From assembly GCA_944386985.1 (NCBI GenBank), contig CALXDD010000005.1:53751-117750 (forward strand): a stretch of 64,000 nucleotides of DNA, written 5' to 3'. Position 1 is the stretch's first letter. Each line of letters begins with the position of its first letter. The DNA is from an uncultured Oscillospiraceae bacterium (GTDB taxonomy: Bacteria > Bacillota > Clostridia > Oscillospirales > Oscillospiraceae). Made by a program: the position numbers and the translations under genes. This document shows positions 25,186 through 34,864 of the stretch, in pieces. The notes beneath the pieces were generated by a model, which ran no database searches, was not told the origin of the DNA, and saw only the letters and a list, made by a program, of their open reading frames with translations.

Positions 25186-26433
25186 TCACAACATGTATCG
25201 ACAATCTACGATGGGCTTAGAGGTTTCATTGCGAAGATTTTTAAACTCAGGCCATGCTGTAGCAATTACTAATATTTCCGCATCGTCCAAAACCTGTTGG
25301 CAATTTTTCTTGCAGATATACTGAAGTTGATAAAACTTTTGAAATTCCTCCATCGCTACAGGGTCATATGCAACAATGTTGTTATATCCCTTCCGGTTGA
25401 GTTCCTTAATAATTTTTGCACTGGGTGCATCTCTGGTATCGTCACTCCCCGGGTTAAACGACAGGCCCAAAACACCAATGCAGACATTTTTATCATGCCC
25501 TGCTACCCTAATAATACGTTCAGCTGTCTTTTCTGGCATGGCATCATTGGTTTCAATAACTTGCTTTAAAATCTTGCCATCAAATCCAGCGCTTTTGGTT
25601 ACGGCATAAAACGCGTTTGTATCTTTGGGCAGACAATACCCACCGTATCCGCAGCCAGGGTAGAAATAACTGCGGATACTTCCAGATTGCCATCGTTTAT
25701 CCATATGAAGAATTCTAAAAGCAGCGGCTATGTCAATTCCGCCGATTGCATCAGCCGCAAGGCTCATCTCATTTGCATAGCTAATAAGGCATGCAAGACT
25801 GGTATTGGAAAGATACTTAATAAACTCGCCTGTATTCAAAGAGACACAGTAGGCAGGCACATTGGATTTTTGATACAATTCCTTTAACATCTGCTCAGAA
25901 CGCTGATCACTGACTCCTAACACAATACGGTCAGCATGAATAAAATCATCCCAACAATGTCCCTCACGAAGGAATTCAGGATTATTGGCTATACCCATTT
26001 GATCGGGAACTTTAACGCCATGATCCTGCAAAAAAGGGATAAGACGTCGCTCTGTTGTAGAAGGAGGAATTGTTGACTTTGTAACCAGTACACGGAATTT
26101 GTCGTCACGAATTGCGGCCAAGGTCTGCTCAATAGCACCATATAGAAAGCTAAGGTCAGCTTGCCCATCCTCACCATAAGGAGTACCTACACAATAATAA
26201 ACATACTCACTATTTTTAATGGCTTCATCCCAATCAGTCGTCGGGATAAAATTATTTCCTAAATGACGCAGTAGCGCTTCGTCCAGCCCTGGTTCAAGAA
26301 ACGGCAATTTACCACCTAAAATAGTTCCGAATCTTTCCAGATTTGCTTCAATACCGTACACTTTATGTCCATATTCTGCAAAACCTAACGCAGTGGTCAG
26401 TCCAACAAATCCAAGGCCAACTACTGTTACCAT
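25186..26433 (-). CDS. UDP-glucose/GDP-mannose dehydrogenase family protein
   Basis: All three domains are present: the N-terminal Rossmann fold (VTVVGLGFVGLTTALGFAEYGH), the central domain with TKSTIPPSTTERRL, NNPEFLREG and the catalytic cysteine motif GCGYGGYCLPKDT, and a C-terminal NAD-like fold (GLSFNPGSDDTRDAPS). The family oxidises UDP-hexose to UDP-uronate in two NAD-dependent steps. UDP-glucuronate made here could feed the decarboxylase-like enzyme encoded immediately upstream (26427-27524). The start overlaps the end of that gene. Confidence 0.9.
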   Translation of the reverse strand: MVTVVGLGFVGLTTALGFAEYGHKVYGIEANLERFGTILGGKLPFLEPGLDEALLRHLGNNFIPTTDWDEAIKNSEYVYYCVGTPYGEDGQADLSFLYGAIEQTLAAIRDDKFRVLVTKSTIPPSTTERRLIPFLQDHGVKVPDQMGIANNPEFLREGHCWDDFIHADRIVLGVSDQRSEQMLKELYQKSNVPAYCVSLNTGEFIKYLSNTSLACLISYANEMSLAADAIGGIDIAAAFRILHMDKRWQSGSIRSYFYPGCGYGGYCLPKDTNAFYAVTKSAGFDGKILKQVIETNDAMPEKTAERIIRVAGHDKNVCIGVLGLSFNPGSDDTRDAPSAKIIKELNRKGYNNIVAYDPVAMEEFQKFYQLQYICKKNCQQVLDDAEILVIATAWPEFKNLRNETSKPIVDCRYML

Positions 26434-27524
26434 ATCAATTCCTCCTCATCACACTCTTTTATATACTCCAGAAAATATCTGACGCCAGTTTCAACATCCA
26501 CCTGCGGACTATAACCCAACAGCTTTTTTGCCTTATCAATCACAGGGCAACGCCGGTTAGGGTTATTGGCCAAGTATTCCTTATCTTCCGAAACAGCAAA
26601 TTTAGCCTGTACAGCGTACCCAAAAATTTCATTTGCGGCTTGTGCATAGATTTCTGCCAAATGGCGTATGGATATTTCCGGTTTGTCCATGCCGATGTTA
26701 TAGGCTTCAAAGCTTTCATCCGCATGAAGCAGTGCCTTTAAATAGCCTGTAATCGCATCGCTGATATAGCAGAATGTACGAGTTGGGGTGCCATCAGAAT
26801 ACATTACAATATCCCGGTTCTGTCTGACTGCATTTGCAAAATCAGCAGGAACACGGGCGTCATTCAAACGCATGCCAGGACCATAATTGTTAAATGGTCT
26901 AATAATGACCAGAGGCATATTATACTTCTGGTGAAACAAGTAGCACATGGTTTCGCCAAAGCGTTTTGCCTCATCATAGCAAGCACGAGGACCTTGGCAG
27001 TCTACGTTGCCACGATATGTTTCAGGAGTAGGAATGTTTTCTGGCGTCGGATCGCCATAAATTTCGCTCGATGAGAAAAATGCCAGGCCTTTTATATTTT
27101 TATTACAATAGTAGTCCAGCAATCTACGAAGTCCCCAAATATTTGCATCAAGCGTTTCAATAGGATATTTTCTGTAGAAAATAGGGGATGCGATAGAGGC
27201 CATATGGTAAATAAGATCTGCTTCTTCTGCACCGGGCACAGCCGCAATGTTATCTGTAATAATGTTAAACTTGTGCAGTTCTAACTTACCTTCCTCACTT
27301 AAGTCCTTCAGCCACTTAGGATATCCTACCTGAAAGTTGTCTATGCAAATAATCTTTTTTACTCCCAGCTCTCTTTTGTAGTGGGTTAAAAACTGAATGA
27401 AATAGAAGCCCAGGAAACCTGCTCCACCAGTAAAAAGCACAGTGCTTCCCTGAAATTTATTACGTTCAGCCTCAGTCAGACCGAGGAAAATTCGTTCTAA
27501 ATCCTGCTTAACAATTTTTTTCAT
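26427..27524 (-). CDS. NAD-dependent epimerase/dehydratase (UDP-glucuronate decarboxylase-like)
   Basis: 365 aa from ATG 27524, preceded by GGAAGGGAAG. The Rossmann loop TGGAGFLGFYFI sits after a 30-residue N-terminal extension, CIDNFQVG provides the NAD-binding acid, and ACYDEAKRFGET carries the YxxxK catalytic pair, an arrangement seen in UDP-glucuronate decarboxylases (Uxs) and related dehydratases. It lies between rfbF and a UDP-sugar dehydrogenase, so UDP-xylose or a CDP-sugar product are both possible. Not resolved from sequence. Confidence 0.8.
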   Translation of the reverse strand: MKKIVKQDLERIFLGLTEAERNKFQGSTVLFTGGAGFLGFYFIQFLTHYKRELGVKKIICIDNFQVGYPKWLKDLSEEGKLELHKFNIITDNIAAVPGAEEADLIYHMASIASPIFYRKYPIETLDANIWGLRRLLDYYCNKNIKGLAFFSSSEIYGDPTPENIPTPETYRGNVDCQGPRACYDEAKRFGETMCYLFHQKYNMPLVIIRPFNNYGPGMRLNDARVPADFANAVRQNRDIVMYSDGTPTRTFCYISDAITGYLKALLHADESFEAYNIGMDKPEISIRHLAEIYAQAANEIFGYAVQAKFAVSEDKEYLANNPNRRCPVIDKAKKLLGYSPQVDVETGVRYFLEYIKECDEEELIW

Positions 27525-27540
27525 ATACTTCCCTTCCTTT

Positions 27541-28317
27541 TTACCAAACCTTCCACGGCGCACTCCCTGACGCCCACATTTTCTCCAACTGCTCCTTTTC
27601 TCGCACAGTGTCCATGCACTGCCAAAAGCCAGTATGCTTATACGCCATCAGCTGCCCCAACTGGGCAACCGTTTCCAGTGGCGCTTTTTCCAACACAGCG
27701 GCGTCTCCTGCAATCAAATCAATAAACTCAGGCTGACAGACCATAAATCCAATATTGATGAGGTTTCCATCTCCCTGTGTCTTTTCCCGGAATTCATTGA
27801 CATGCCCATCCTCGCTGATATCCAGCACGCCAAACCGCTGCCCCGCATTATAGGCAGATATTGTAACCATTTTCCCATGGGACTGGTGGAATTTTACTAG
27901 CTCTGTAATATTCAGATTGGACACACCGTCCCCATAGGTCAGCATAAACGGTTCATTGCCTATATAGTCTTTGATCCGCTTCACTCGGCCGCCGGTCATG
28001 GTCTTCAGTCCAGTATCCACAACCGTCACCTTCCAAGGTTCGGAATGATTGCGGTGGACAATCATCTCATTTTTACCATTGGTAAAGTCATAGGTAATAT
28101 CTGACGTGTGAAGAAAATAGTCCGCAAAATACTCCTTGATGACATGCTGCTTGTAGCCCGCGCAGATGATAAACTCATTATAGCCATGTGCAGAATACAG
28201 CTTCATAATATGCAGCAGAATGGGCATACCACCCAAGTCTACCATAGGTTTTGGCTTAAACTGGGATTCTTCGGAAATACGGGTACCAAAGCCACCGGCC
28301 AAGATCACTGTTTTCAT
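27541..28317 (-). CDS. rfbF: Glucose-1-phosphate cytidylyltransferase
   Basis: The 258-aa enzyme has the nucleotidyltransferase loop ILAGGFGTRISEES and the RfbF-specific features KPMVDLGGMPILLHIMKLY, FIICAGYKQHVIKEYF and MLTYGDGVSNLN. It makes CDP-glucose, the entry point to CDP-3,6-dideoxyhexoses. The usual partner CDP-glucose 4,6-dehydratase (rfbG) is not obvious next door; the following NAD-dependent enzyme (26427-27524) may take that role. Confidence 0.92.
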   Translation of the reverse strand: MKTVILAGGFGTRISEESQFKPKPMVDLGGMPILLHIMKLYSAHGYNEFIICAGYKQHVIKEYFADYFLHTSDITYDFTNGKNEMIVHRNHSEPWKVTVVDTGLKTMTGGRVKRIKDYIGNEPFMLTYGDGVSNLNITELVKFHQSHGKMVTISAYNAGQRFGVLDISEDGHVNEFREKTQGDGNLINIGFMVCQPEFIDLIAGDAAVLEKAPLETVAQLGQLMAYKHTGFWQCMDTVREKEQLEKMWASGSAPWKVW

Positions 28318-28358
28318 AATACACCCTCCTACTCCATCTCAGGTAAATTTTTATCTAT

Positions 28359-29318
28359 TTAACAATACTCTCTGCCTGCAATTTTTTCATAAAGAGGAAA
28401 CATATTAAGCTGATCCTGTGCGGTCTTCAATTTACTTTGAAACTGCGGATAGAAACCCAAGAATGTGGCTGTCTCTAAATAAAGGCCGGGTTTATATTCT
28501 GTATCTAAAGTATAATCCACAGACTCAAGCAGTTCTACTTTTACAGAACCAGCATTTTGGATTTGTAATTTTTCAATTGGGGCAAATATTAAGCGATGAT
28601 TCTGGGTCATTAATTCCACTCTCCAACGGCCAGGCGCATTCCAATTGGAACCATAGTGAAAAAACACATCATTTTCTGTTATGCCCGCTCCCACGAATCG
28701 TTCGTGTTCATCCGTCCATGTCTGCTTGCCATCTGAAAAACATTCTATCTGTTTTGGTACACCGCCAAAGTAAAATGCCATATCTACAATGTGCGTGGAA
28801 TTACAGAGAAACCAATTTTGAATGGTCTCTTCCGGAAGACCGGCTTTGGTAACAGTGTGGGGCCATTCCGTAAACTCAAAATACATAGACTTCAAGCCAC
28901 CATCCGCCTCTATAATCTGTTCTGCCTGTATAACAGAGGCATAGAAGCGCCGGTTATATGCAATATATATGTTTGTGCTGGTATTCTTTGCCTTCTCAAC
29001 CATCCCGCTAAACGCAGCCTTAGAAATCGCCCCTGGTTTCTCAACCAATAAGTGGCTAACACCTAATTCCATCAGTTCACTGGCCACACATACCAGTTGT
29101 GAAGCATCTATGGCTAAGATGGCGGCATCATATTGACCCGCTTGAATGTTAGCTGCTTGTACACCCCCAGGAATTGCATCAACTCCTGTATCCTGGGCAA
29201 ACTTGCGGCACCCTTCTTCACTGCGTCCCACCACATCGAACGCAACCCCCAGGTTTTTTAACACCTTGGCATAATCGCGAGCAATGTTACCAGCACCTAC
29301 CAGCAGTACACGCTTCAT
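28359..29318 (-). CDS. Gfo/Idh/MocA-family oxidoreductase, first of a pair
   Basis: 319 aa from ATG 29318, after GGTGGAGAAAG. An N-terminal Rossmann domain (MKRVLLVGAGNIARDYA) is followed by the family EKP motif (LLVEKPGA) and NSTHIVDMAFYFGG, whose His is the catalytic residue. It acts on a sugar or nucleotide sugar with NAD(P). It overlaps nothing but follows within 15 nt of the next family member upstream, and the two probably act in sequence. Confidence 0.85.
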   Translation of the reverse strand: MKRVLLVGAGNIARDYAKVLKNLGVAFDVVGRSEEGCRKFAQDTGVDAIPGGVQAANIQAGQYDAAILAIDASQLVCVASELMELGVSHLLVEKPGAISKAAFSGMVEKAKNTSTNIYIAYNRRFYASVIQAEQIIEADGGLKSMYFEFTEWPHTVTKAGLPEETIQNWFLCNSTHIVDMAFYFGGVPKQIECFSDGKQTWTDEHERFVGAGITENDVFFHYGSNWNAPGRWRVELMTQNHRLIFAPIEKLQIQNAGSVKVELLESVDYTLDTEYKPGLYLETATFLGFYPQFQSKLKTAQDQLNMFPLYEKIAGREYC

Positions 29319-29332
29319 CTTTCTCCACCTCT

Positions 29333-30289
29333 TCAAGTAATATTACAGTACCCATCGGTAGCTCCCATTTTTTTCAAAAATGCTTGAATCATGGGAATAT
29401 GCTGCTCCATAGACTGATCATACTCTACCAAAGCGCATGTCCCCTTAGTCAGCAGCTCAGATACTATCCGATTGGTAAGATTACTTTGATAGGGACACTC
29501 AAAGTTCTCTGTAATGATCTCCCCAGTAATACGGTTGTAAATTGAATTTTCACCTCTATCGCCCATTTCTTCAATGTGGCATGTTACACATTCGCTTTCC
29601 AATGTAGTGCTCAGTCCGCCTCGGATGCCCTCACGAGAGATCAGCTGCAACGTATTTGCCCCCAAAGTAGCCAATAGGGTCCCAGAAAACTCCACATATC
29701 CACAGCGTTTACTCTCTAAAATTTCATCATCTAATTGACTAATATCAAACGTAGGTTTTTCGTTCACCCGCATAATGGCAGAAAGCCAGTCCACAAAATG
29801 AATCGTATTACAAGCAAGCCCCCACATATTTCCATTCACCTTCATAGATACCTGCTTACTTTGGGAAAAGAGGTCCTGCAATCTCCGGGTATATGGCCAG
29901 GATCTTCTGACACAATTTACCCACGCCTTCGTACCAGTCTGCTTCAGCAAATGCTGAACTGCAATATAATCCTCAACCTGTGGAAACAACACTTTTTCCA
30001 GGATTAAATATCGCACTGTCCTGTGCTCCAATAATTCCTCTGTCACTTGCCGACGTGCTTTGGAACTCACAGCTACAACCACTACATCCAGCATTTCGGG
30101 CAATTTTGATATGCTATCACAAAAAAATACCCGCTGACAAAGCGTACCCAATGTTTCTCTTGCTTTATTTTGTGCCGCAAGAGACGTTTCAACCGCATAG
30201 ATATCACAAGGTTCCTCACATTTTAAAATTGCCTGCAAATGGCGCGTTCCAATATTCCCAGTACCAATAACAACCACTGTGGAATTCAT
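29333..30289 (-). CDS. Gfo/Idh/MocA-family oxidoreductase, divergent motif
   Basis: The 318-aa protein has the NAD-binding start STVVVIGTGNIGTRHLQA and NTIHFVDWLSA with the conserved His. The EKP motif reads EKVLF (Pro replaced by Val), so the active site differs from canonical family members. It starts after a GGAGGAAG-like ribosome-binding site and is followed by the related gene at 28359-29318. Substrate unknown; likely part of a modified-sugar pathway. Confidence 0.8.
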   Translation of the reverse strand: MNSTVVVIGTGNIGTRHLQAILKCEEPCDIYAVETSLAAQNKARETLGTLCQRVFFCDSISKLPEMLDVVVVAVSSKARRQVTEELLEHRTVRYLILEKVLFPQVEDYIAVQHLLKQTGTKAWVNCVRRSWPYTRRLQDLFSQSKQVSMKVNGNMWGLACNTIHFVDWLSAIMRVNEKPTFDISQLDDEILESKRCGYVEFSGTLLATLGANTLQLISREGIRGGLSTTLESECVTCHIEEMGDRGENSIYNRITGEIITENFECPYQSNLTNRIVSELLTKGTCALVEYDQSMEQHIPMIQAFLKKMGATDGYCNIT

Positions 30290-30314
30290 TTCCTATCTTC
30301 CTCCTGCGCAACAA

Positions 30315-32048
30315 CTACATACCATATTTATATCTACGGTACTTCCGGACCATCCACTTGAATACATATTTGAACGGCTTCCCAAGTGAGCTGTTTGCAA
30401 AACGCTTCATTCGTTTGATTAGCTTCCATGAATCGGAAGCGTAGATTTCTTGCAGCTCTCGTTGATATCGCACCAGTTCCTGCTTTAGCTTTCGAACTTC
30501 TGCCATACTGCCGACCGTGGTAGGTAGAGCCACATCATCAGGTATGACCGTATAGTTTTCTTCCTTCCAACAATCACTCATGTCATGTTCACATACAAAA
30601 ACACCCTCCATACGGTTTAATACCATAACGCGGGCATCATACACAAATACATCTTCTCTTCGTGCCGGCCTGCCATTAAGTGGGATCTCATACAAAGCCA
30701 CCAAAATATTCCGAATTCTATCTGCCAATGGGAGATACGGGTCTGGATAAAAATTGGGGGTTTGATATGTCTCTAACAGGGCATGAATAACCGGATTATG
30801 CGCCTGGGCTCCCCATATCTGCTCCGAAAATGTATCAATAGTTATAAATGAGAAAAAGCTTTTATTTTCCAGCACAGGTTCAAATGTCGCTCGGAAAATC
30901 AAATGATCACCCACAAAGATGCCACCCGTCTCCCAAATACGCTCCAAGGCACAATAATGCCCCACATAATCGTATCTTCCATCTTCCAGCGCTGCTTTTA
31001 AATGGGGCGCACGTTGTACATCAACTGTGCTCTCGTTCAGTATATAAATAGTGCCTGTTCCTGCGGAAAGGGGCAATTGACGAAGGCAGTCCACCTTTTC
31101 TTGAATTTCTGTTTCCGATTTGCCAAAGCCATGGATATAAATGTTAAGGGGAATATACTCTTTTTCCTCCTGAATCAACTGTACAATCTCTTTGTACAGT
31201 TTTTGATCCGGTTTGATAAAAGGATTTTCCAAAAACAGCTGCTGATGCTCCTTCAGCCACTGGACATATTCTATCCGGTACAACCAGAACTTCTTTGCAC
31301 CTCCAATAACTCTGCGTGCAATAAATGCACAAATAAGTGCGATATGCTCTTTTCGAATATTTGCAAGCAGATAATTCCACCCATCTATGATAGTTAGCCA
31401 CTCGGGAGAAACTCGCTGATTGGTTGTTCCAACACCTGCCACATAATTATACAGCACATTATTGATGCATCGAATACTATCCGCGTCTTGTAATACCACA
31501 GGTAGGAAATAGGCATCACATCCCCCAACTTCCGGTATTGGCAAGTGAGGTAAAAACAATGTCCTTTTCCACAGTCTACACCAATAAGTAAACATCTGCG
31601 AACTCAGAAGCTGTGCTTCTAAAGTTCCTTCCTCGGAGTGCTTTCCCACTCGTATTGTGCTGCCATTTTCCCGTAAAAATCTCCACGCATAGGTAAGGAC
31701 GTCAACCGGTTCTTGCTGCAATTCATTCCAAAGGGTCTCCATGGCATTCAATTCATACCAGTCGTCAACATCGCAAAATGCCAAATAGTCAGCTTGTGCT
31801 ACAGAAATTCCAAAAGTCAAGCCAGCAGCCATATTAATACTGTATGGTCTCTCATACACCTTTACCTTGTGCGGGAAATTTTTCTCATATTTTTTTGCAA
31901 TCTCTAACGAGGTATCTTTGGATGCCTTATCCACTACAATAATCTCAATATTGTCCAAGCTTTGATATACCAAAGACTCCAAACAGCGAGAGATAGTTGC
32001 CTCTCCGTTGTAAACAGAAACAATCACTGAAATATACGGTTTACTCAT
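30315..32048 (-). CDS. Family 2 glycosyltransferase with C-terminal extension
   Basis: 577 aa. The N-terminal GT-A domain shows SVIVSVYNGEATISRCLESL, VVDKASKDT and the metal-binding FCDVDDW (DxD). It is followed by a 300-residue region with an additional sugar-transferase-like segment (YIPLNIYIHGFGKS...) and a basic C-terminus (FKWMVRKYRRYKYGM). The ATG at 32048 overlaps the stop of the upstream gene (ATGA) and is preceded by GGAGGT. Cytosolic, membrane-associated polysaccharide assembly is inferred. Confidence 0.85.
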   Translation of the reverse strand: MSKPYISVIVSVYNGEATISRCLESLVYQSLDNIEIIVVDKASKDTSLEIAKKYEKNFPHKVKVYERPYSINMAAGLTFGISVAQADYLAFCDVDDWYELNAMETLWNELQQEPVDVLTYAWRFLRENGSTIRVGKHSEEGTLEAQLLSSQMFTYWCRLWKRTLFLPHLPIPEVGGCDAYFLPVVLQDADSIRCINNVLYNYVAGVGTTNQRVSPEWLTIIDGWNYLLANIRKEHIALICAFIARRVIGGAKKFWLYRIEYVQWLKEHQQLFLENPFIKPDQKLYKEIVQLIQEEKEYIPLNIYIHGFGKSETEIQEKVDCLRQLPLSAGTGTIYILNESTVDVQRAPHLKAALEDGRYDYVGHYCALERIWETGGIFVGDHLIFRATFEPVLENKSFFSFITIDTFSEQIWGAQAHNPVIHALLETYQTPNFYPDPYLPLADRIRNILVALYEIPLNGRPARREDVFVYDARVMVLNRMEGVFVCEHDMSDCWKEENYTVIPDDVALPTTVGSMAEVRKLKQELVRYQRELQEIYASDSWKLIKRMKRFANSSLGKPFKYVFKWMVRKYRRYKYGM

Positions 32049-33160
32049 ATCTGACCTCCGCATTTGAAGCTGCCGTTGAGATACCATATAACTTCCCTCA
32101 ACTCTTCTTGTGTTTTGGGCGTATATATTAGTTTTTTATTCGCATTCAACGCCTCTTTCAGCTTGTTCAGATATTGGAATGATGCTTTATCGTCTTTCCC
32201 AAATAGCCCATGGCGACCCGATCCGACAAAGAGATGATATAGGAAAAGGACTTTCTGTTCTCTCCCAAACAAATGCTTTGGAGACAGGGCCGCGTTGGAA
32301 AATAAAGTCATCAAGACTTGGTTTGTTGTATCATGCTCCATCAGAAGAATCTCAAACGGTACTCCCGATGTATCTGTCCACACCTTATATCCAAAATGAG
32401 AATAAATGTCTAAGTTGTTCCTTGGGTGTTGTTTAATTATGATATTGTCCTTCCCAACTTGCTCTGCTATCTGATGAACCAATTCCAGCTCATTGTGAAA
32501 GTAATTTTCCTCATATCCGCCCGCAGCCAGATAGACATACTTTTCTGCTGGAAACTGGCTGGAACTTACTGAATAAATTTTGGATAGAACTTGTTTGACC
32601 TCTTCTGTCAACTGTGGAATTTGTTTTACAGGCCATGTGGCCCCCTTGTACATATACGCCTGCGGGTTGTACAACAATTGCTCTCCGATGTTGCGTAAGT
32701 ACTCTTTCTTCTTGTATTTTTTGTGGTCTATAAAATCAAACCTTGTGCTATAAAGTAAATCTTTGTAGTAACAAGCCATTCCTTCATCTAAAATATGTAC
32801 CTTTGGCGCCATTCCTTGTTCCACCAAATAATAATAATACCACTTATTAGGAATCATATCATGTCCAAAATATATGTCCGTATAAGCAGTTTCATATTGA
32901 AATCCCCAAATATCTTCAATATGAGCCATAATTTTACGGCTGTGCTGGTTCATATATTCTTTTATACGGATACTCTTCTTTATCTGGTCAGAATATTCTA
33001 TATAACGAAAGATTCCGCTTTCTTTTAAATTTTCTATGATGGAATTAAAATTTGTGGTATCATCCAAATGCAGATCTGCATCTACGTCTCTCAAAAATTG
33101 TATCTTCACGTTTATAGCACAAATCAGCTGAAAATGTGTTGAAACCTGAAATAAAACCAT
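32045..33160 (-). CDS. Sialyltransferase-like glycosyltransferase (GT52-like), candidate 1
   Basis: The 371-aa protein opens MVLFQVSTHFQLICAINVK and has DEGMACYY, KQHPRNNLDIYSHFG and a final FEILL/SNAALSP region. This pattern recalls GT52 (lipooligosaccharide-type sialyltransferases) and capsule polysialyltransferases, which use CMP-nonulosonates. A CMP-nonulosonate synthetase and synthase are encoded 4-6 kb upstream in the same operon. The family call rests on a few motifs. A second candidate lies at 38877-39857. Confidence 0.6.
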   Translation of the reverse strand: MVLFQVSTHFQLICAINVKIQFLRDVDADLHLDDTTNFNSIIENLKESGIFRYIEYSDQIKKSIRIKEYMNQHSRKIMAHIEDIWGFQYETAYTDIYFGHDMIPNKWYYYYLVEQGMAPKVHILDEGMACYYKDLLYSTRFDFIDHKKYKKKEYLRNIGEQLLYNPQAYMYKGATWPVKQIPQLTEEVKQVLSKIYSVSSSQFPAEKYVYLAAGGYEENYFHNELELVHQIAEQVGKDNIIIKQHPRNNLDIYSHFGYKVWTDTSGVPFEILLMEHDTTNQVLMTLFSNAALSPKHLFGREQKVLFLYHLFVGSGRHGLFGKDDKASFQYLNKLKEALNANKKLIYTPKTQEELREVIWYLNGSFKCGGQI

Positions 33161-33187
33161 CTCTATTCTCCAACTCCTTGTAATTTC

Positions 33188-34072
33188 CTACTTCATAACA
33201 TATAAAAGTATATAATCCGCATACTTTTGGTCTTCCATCTGCCCTTTCCATGTGGCATCCAACGTTTTTCCTACAAAGGAAAAGGTTTGTCGTGAATTAG
33301 GAGCCTGTGTGATCAGCCACCCCAGCATATTTTCAATCCCATATCTCTGGACAAAGCGCACCTTTATATCACGAAATCCCGCTTTAATCGCCAAATCCTT
33401 TAAGCTTTTTTCTGAAAAAATCCATATATGTTGAGCTGTAAACAACACTTTTTTCTCATAAACTTCACCCAGTAACTCTCGCATGACAGGTGCATCTGTG
33501 GGAGTTCCAACAATCGCTTTCCCATTGTCACACAGTAACGTGTGAATGTCTTGAAGAAATTCCAGTGGATCGGTGACGTGTTCAATTACATCAAAGGAAG
33601 TTACCACATCCACCTTTTCAGCGTATTCTCTCTCCGCATCTTTCGCATAAGCATATGTGGTATAGTTCTTCTCTCGAAGTGCCTTGCGAAAGATCTCAGA
33701 AGGTTCAATGGCAATCACAGTCTTTGCAACACCACTCAAAAAATCCAAAAACGATCCTCCGCCACACCCAATATCTGCAACAACCTTGTCTCGAAAGATA
33801 TCTGTACCCGTGTATTGAAATTTATCCAGACACTCTTTATCATGCAAGCGATAGTAGTTTTGCGTTTCCGCCGAAAGATCCACAGATTTTCTGTATTCTT
33901 CACTCTCGTAATATGTCTCAGAGTTATGAATTGGCTCATGCCAAATTACCCCGCACCGGCGGCATTTATACATCTCAATTTCATTATTGGTATAACAATT
34001 GAGCCCACCGTCTCTAATTTGTCCCTTATAAGCTATTTCTATATCAGTGTTCCCACATAATTTACACTGCAT
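33188..34072 (-). CDS. SAM-dependent methyltransferase with N-terminal zinc-ribbon
   Basis: Residues 1-45 hold two Cys pairs (CKLCGN, CRRCGV), a probable zinc site as in sugar C-methyltransferases. The class I core follows: VVADIGCGGGSFLDFL (motif I), AIEPSE, TSFDVIEHVTDP, then GTPTDAP. It probably methylates a sugar or polysaccharide chain. ATG 34072 is chosen because GGAGGGG lies 8 nt upstream. Confidence 0.82.
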   Translation of the reverse strand: MQCKLCGNTDIEIAYKGQIRDGGLNCYTNNEIEMYKCRRCGVIWHEPIHNSETYYESEEYRKSVDLSAETQNYYRLHDKECLDKFQYTGTDIFRDKVVADIGCGGGSFLDFLSGVAKTVIAIEPSEIFRKALREKNYTTYAYAKDAEREYAEKVDVVTSFDVIEHVTDPLEFLQDIHTLLCDNGKAIVGTPTDAPVMRELLGEVYEKKVLFTAQHIWIFSEKSLKDLAIKAGFRDIKVRFVQRYGIENMLGWLITQAPNSRQTFSFVGKTLDATWKGQMEDQKYADYILLYVMK

Positions 34073-34113
34073 AGATAACACCCCTCCGTATTCATAGCAC
34101 TGTAAACCTATAC

Positions 34114-34857
34114 CTATCGACCATATCGGTCTTCATATCTCATAATATCATCTTCACCAAAATAATCCCCCAACTGCACCTCGGTTAAAATCAACGTATC
34201 CGTTGCCGATGTATTGGTCAGGCGGTGCTTGCAACCCTTTGGAATGAAGAAATTTTGCCCAGGGGTAACCGGATGTATGGACTCCCCAATTTGAATGTTT
34301 CCCTGTCCATACACTACAGTCCAGTATTCCTCTCGGCGTTGATGGCTTTGCAGACTTAACGCCTGCTCAGGCATCACATAAATCACTTTTGATTGAAAAA
34401 AATCATTCAAAATTGTGGTCTTATAGAATCCCCATGGGCGAGCAAAAATTTCATGCTCTAAATCATTTTCGTTAATCTGATTAAAATCAAAGTCCATGCT
34501 GAATTCTTTGTTTTTTAACAATAGTACATTCAATCCCCGGCGAGTAATTAGATTAAATAGTTTTCCCTGCTCATTTACCACCGGGAGGAATTCTATGCGC
34601 GGATCTTTGAATTTCTCAATCACTTCGTGAAGTCCTTCGTCGCAATTTACATACGTGAAGTTATTACACACGGCCACAGAAACGGATTCATCAATACTGT
34701 GACCCCTCAACAACGCCCTGCGAATATCTCCATCGGTTATTGTGCCTATCACTTTCTGTCCCGAATCCACCACAACCAAAAATTTAATGTGGTTATCGTC
34801 CATGTGCTGTAGCGCCTGACGAATACAGCAATGATTCCCAATAAGATGTGTCGTCAT
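34114..34857 (-). CDS. CBS-domain pair fused to a mannose-6-phosphate-isomerase-type cupin
   Basis: Residues 1-115 form two CBS domains (FLVVVDSGQKVIGTITDGDIRRALLRG; FLPVVNEQGKLFNLITRRG), which bind adenine nucleotides. Residues 130-247 form a type-II PMI cupin like the ManC C-terminus (RPWGFYKT, LQSHQRREEYWTVVYGQG, NFFIPKGCKHRLTN), where His/Glu bind a metal. The nucleotidyltransferase that usually accompanies either module (ManC or PtmE) is absent. It may isomerise or sense a sugar phosphate for the nonulosonate pathway next door. ATG 34857 follows GAGGAAG. Confidence 0.75.
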   Translation of the reverse strand: MTTHLIGNHCCIRQALQHMDDNHIKFLVVVDSGQKVIGTITDGDIRRALLRGHSIDESVSVAVCNNFTYVNCDEGLHEVIEKFKDPRIEFLPVVNEQGKLFNLITRRGLNVLLLKNKEFSMDFDFNQINENDLEHEIFARPWGFYKTTILNDFFQSKVIYVMPEQALSLQSHQRREEYWTVVYGQGNIQIGESIHPVTPGQNFFIPKGCKHRLTNTSATDTLILTEVQLGDYFGEDDIMRYEDRYGR

Positions 34858-34864
34858 TACTTCC

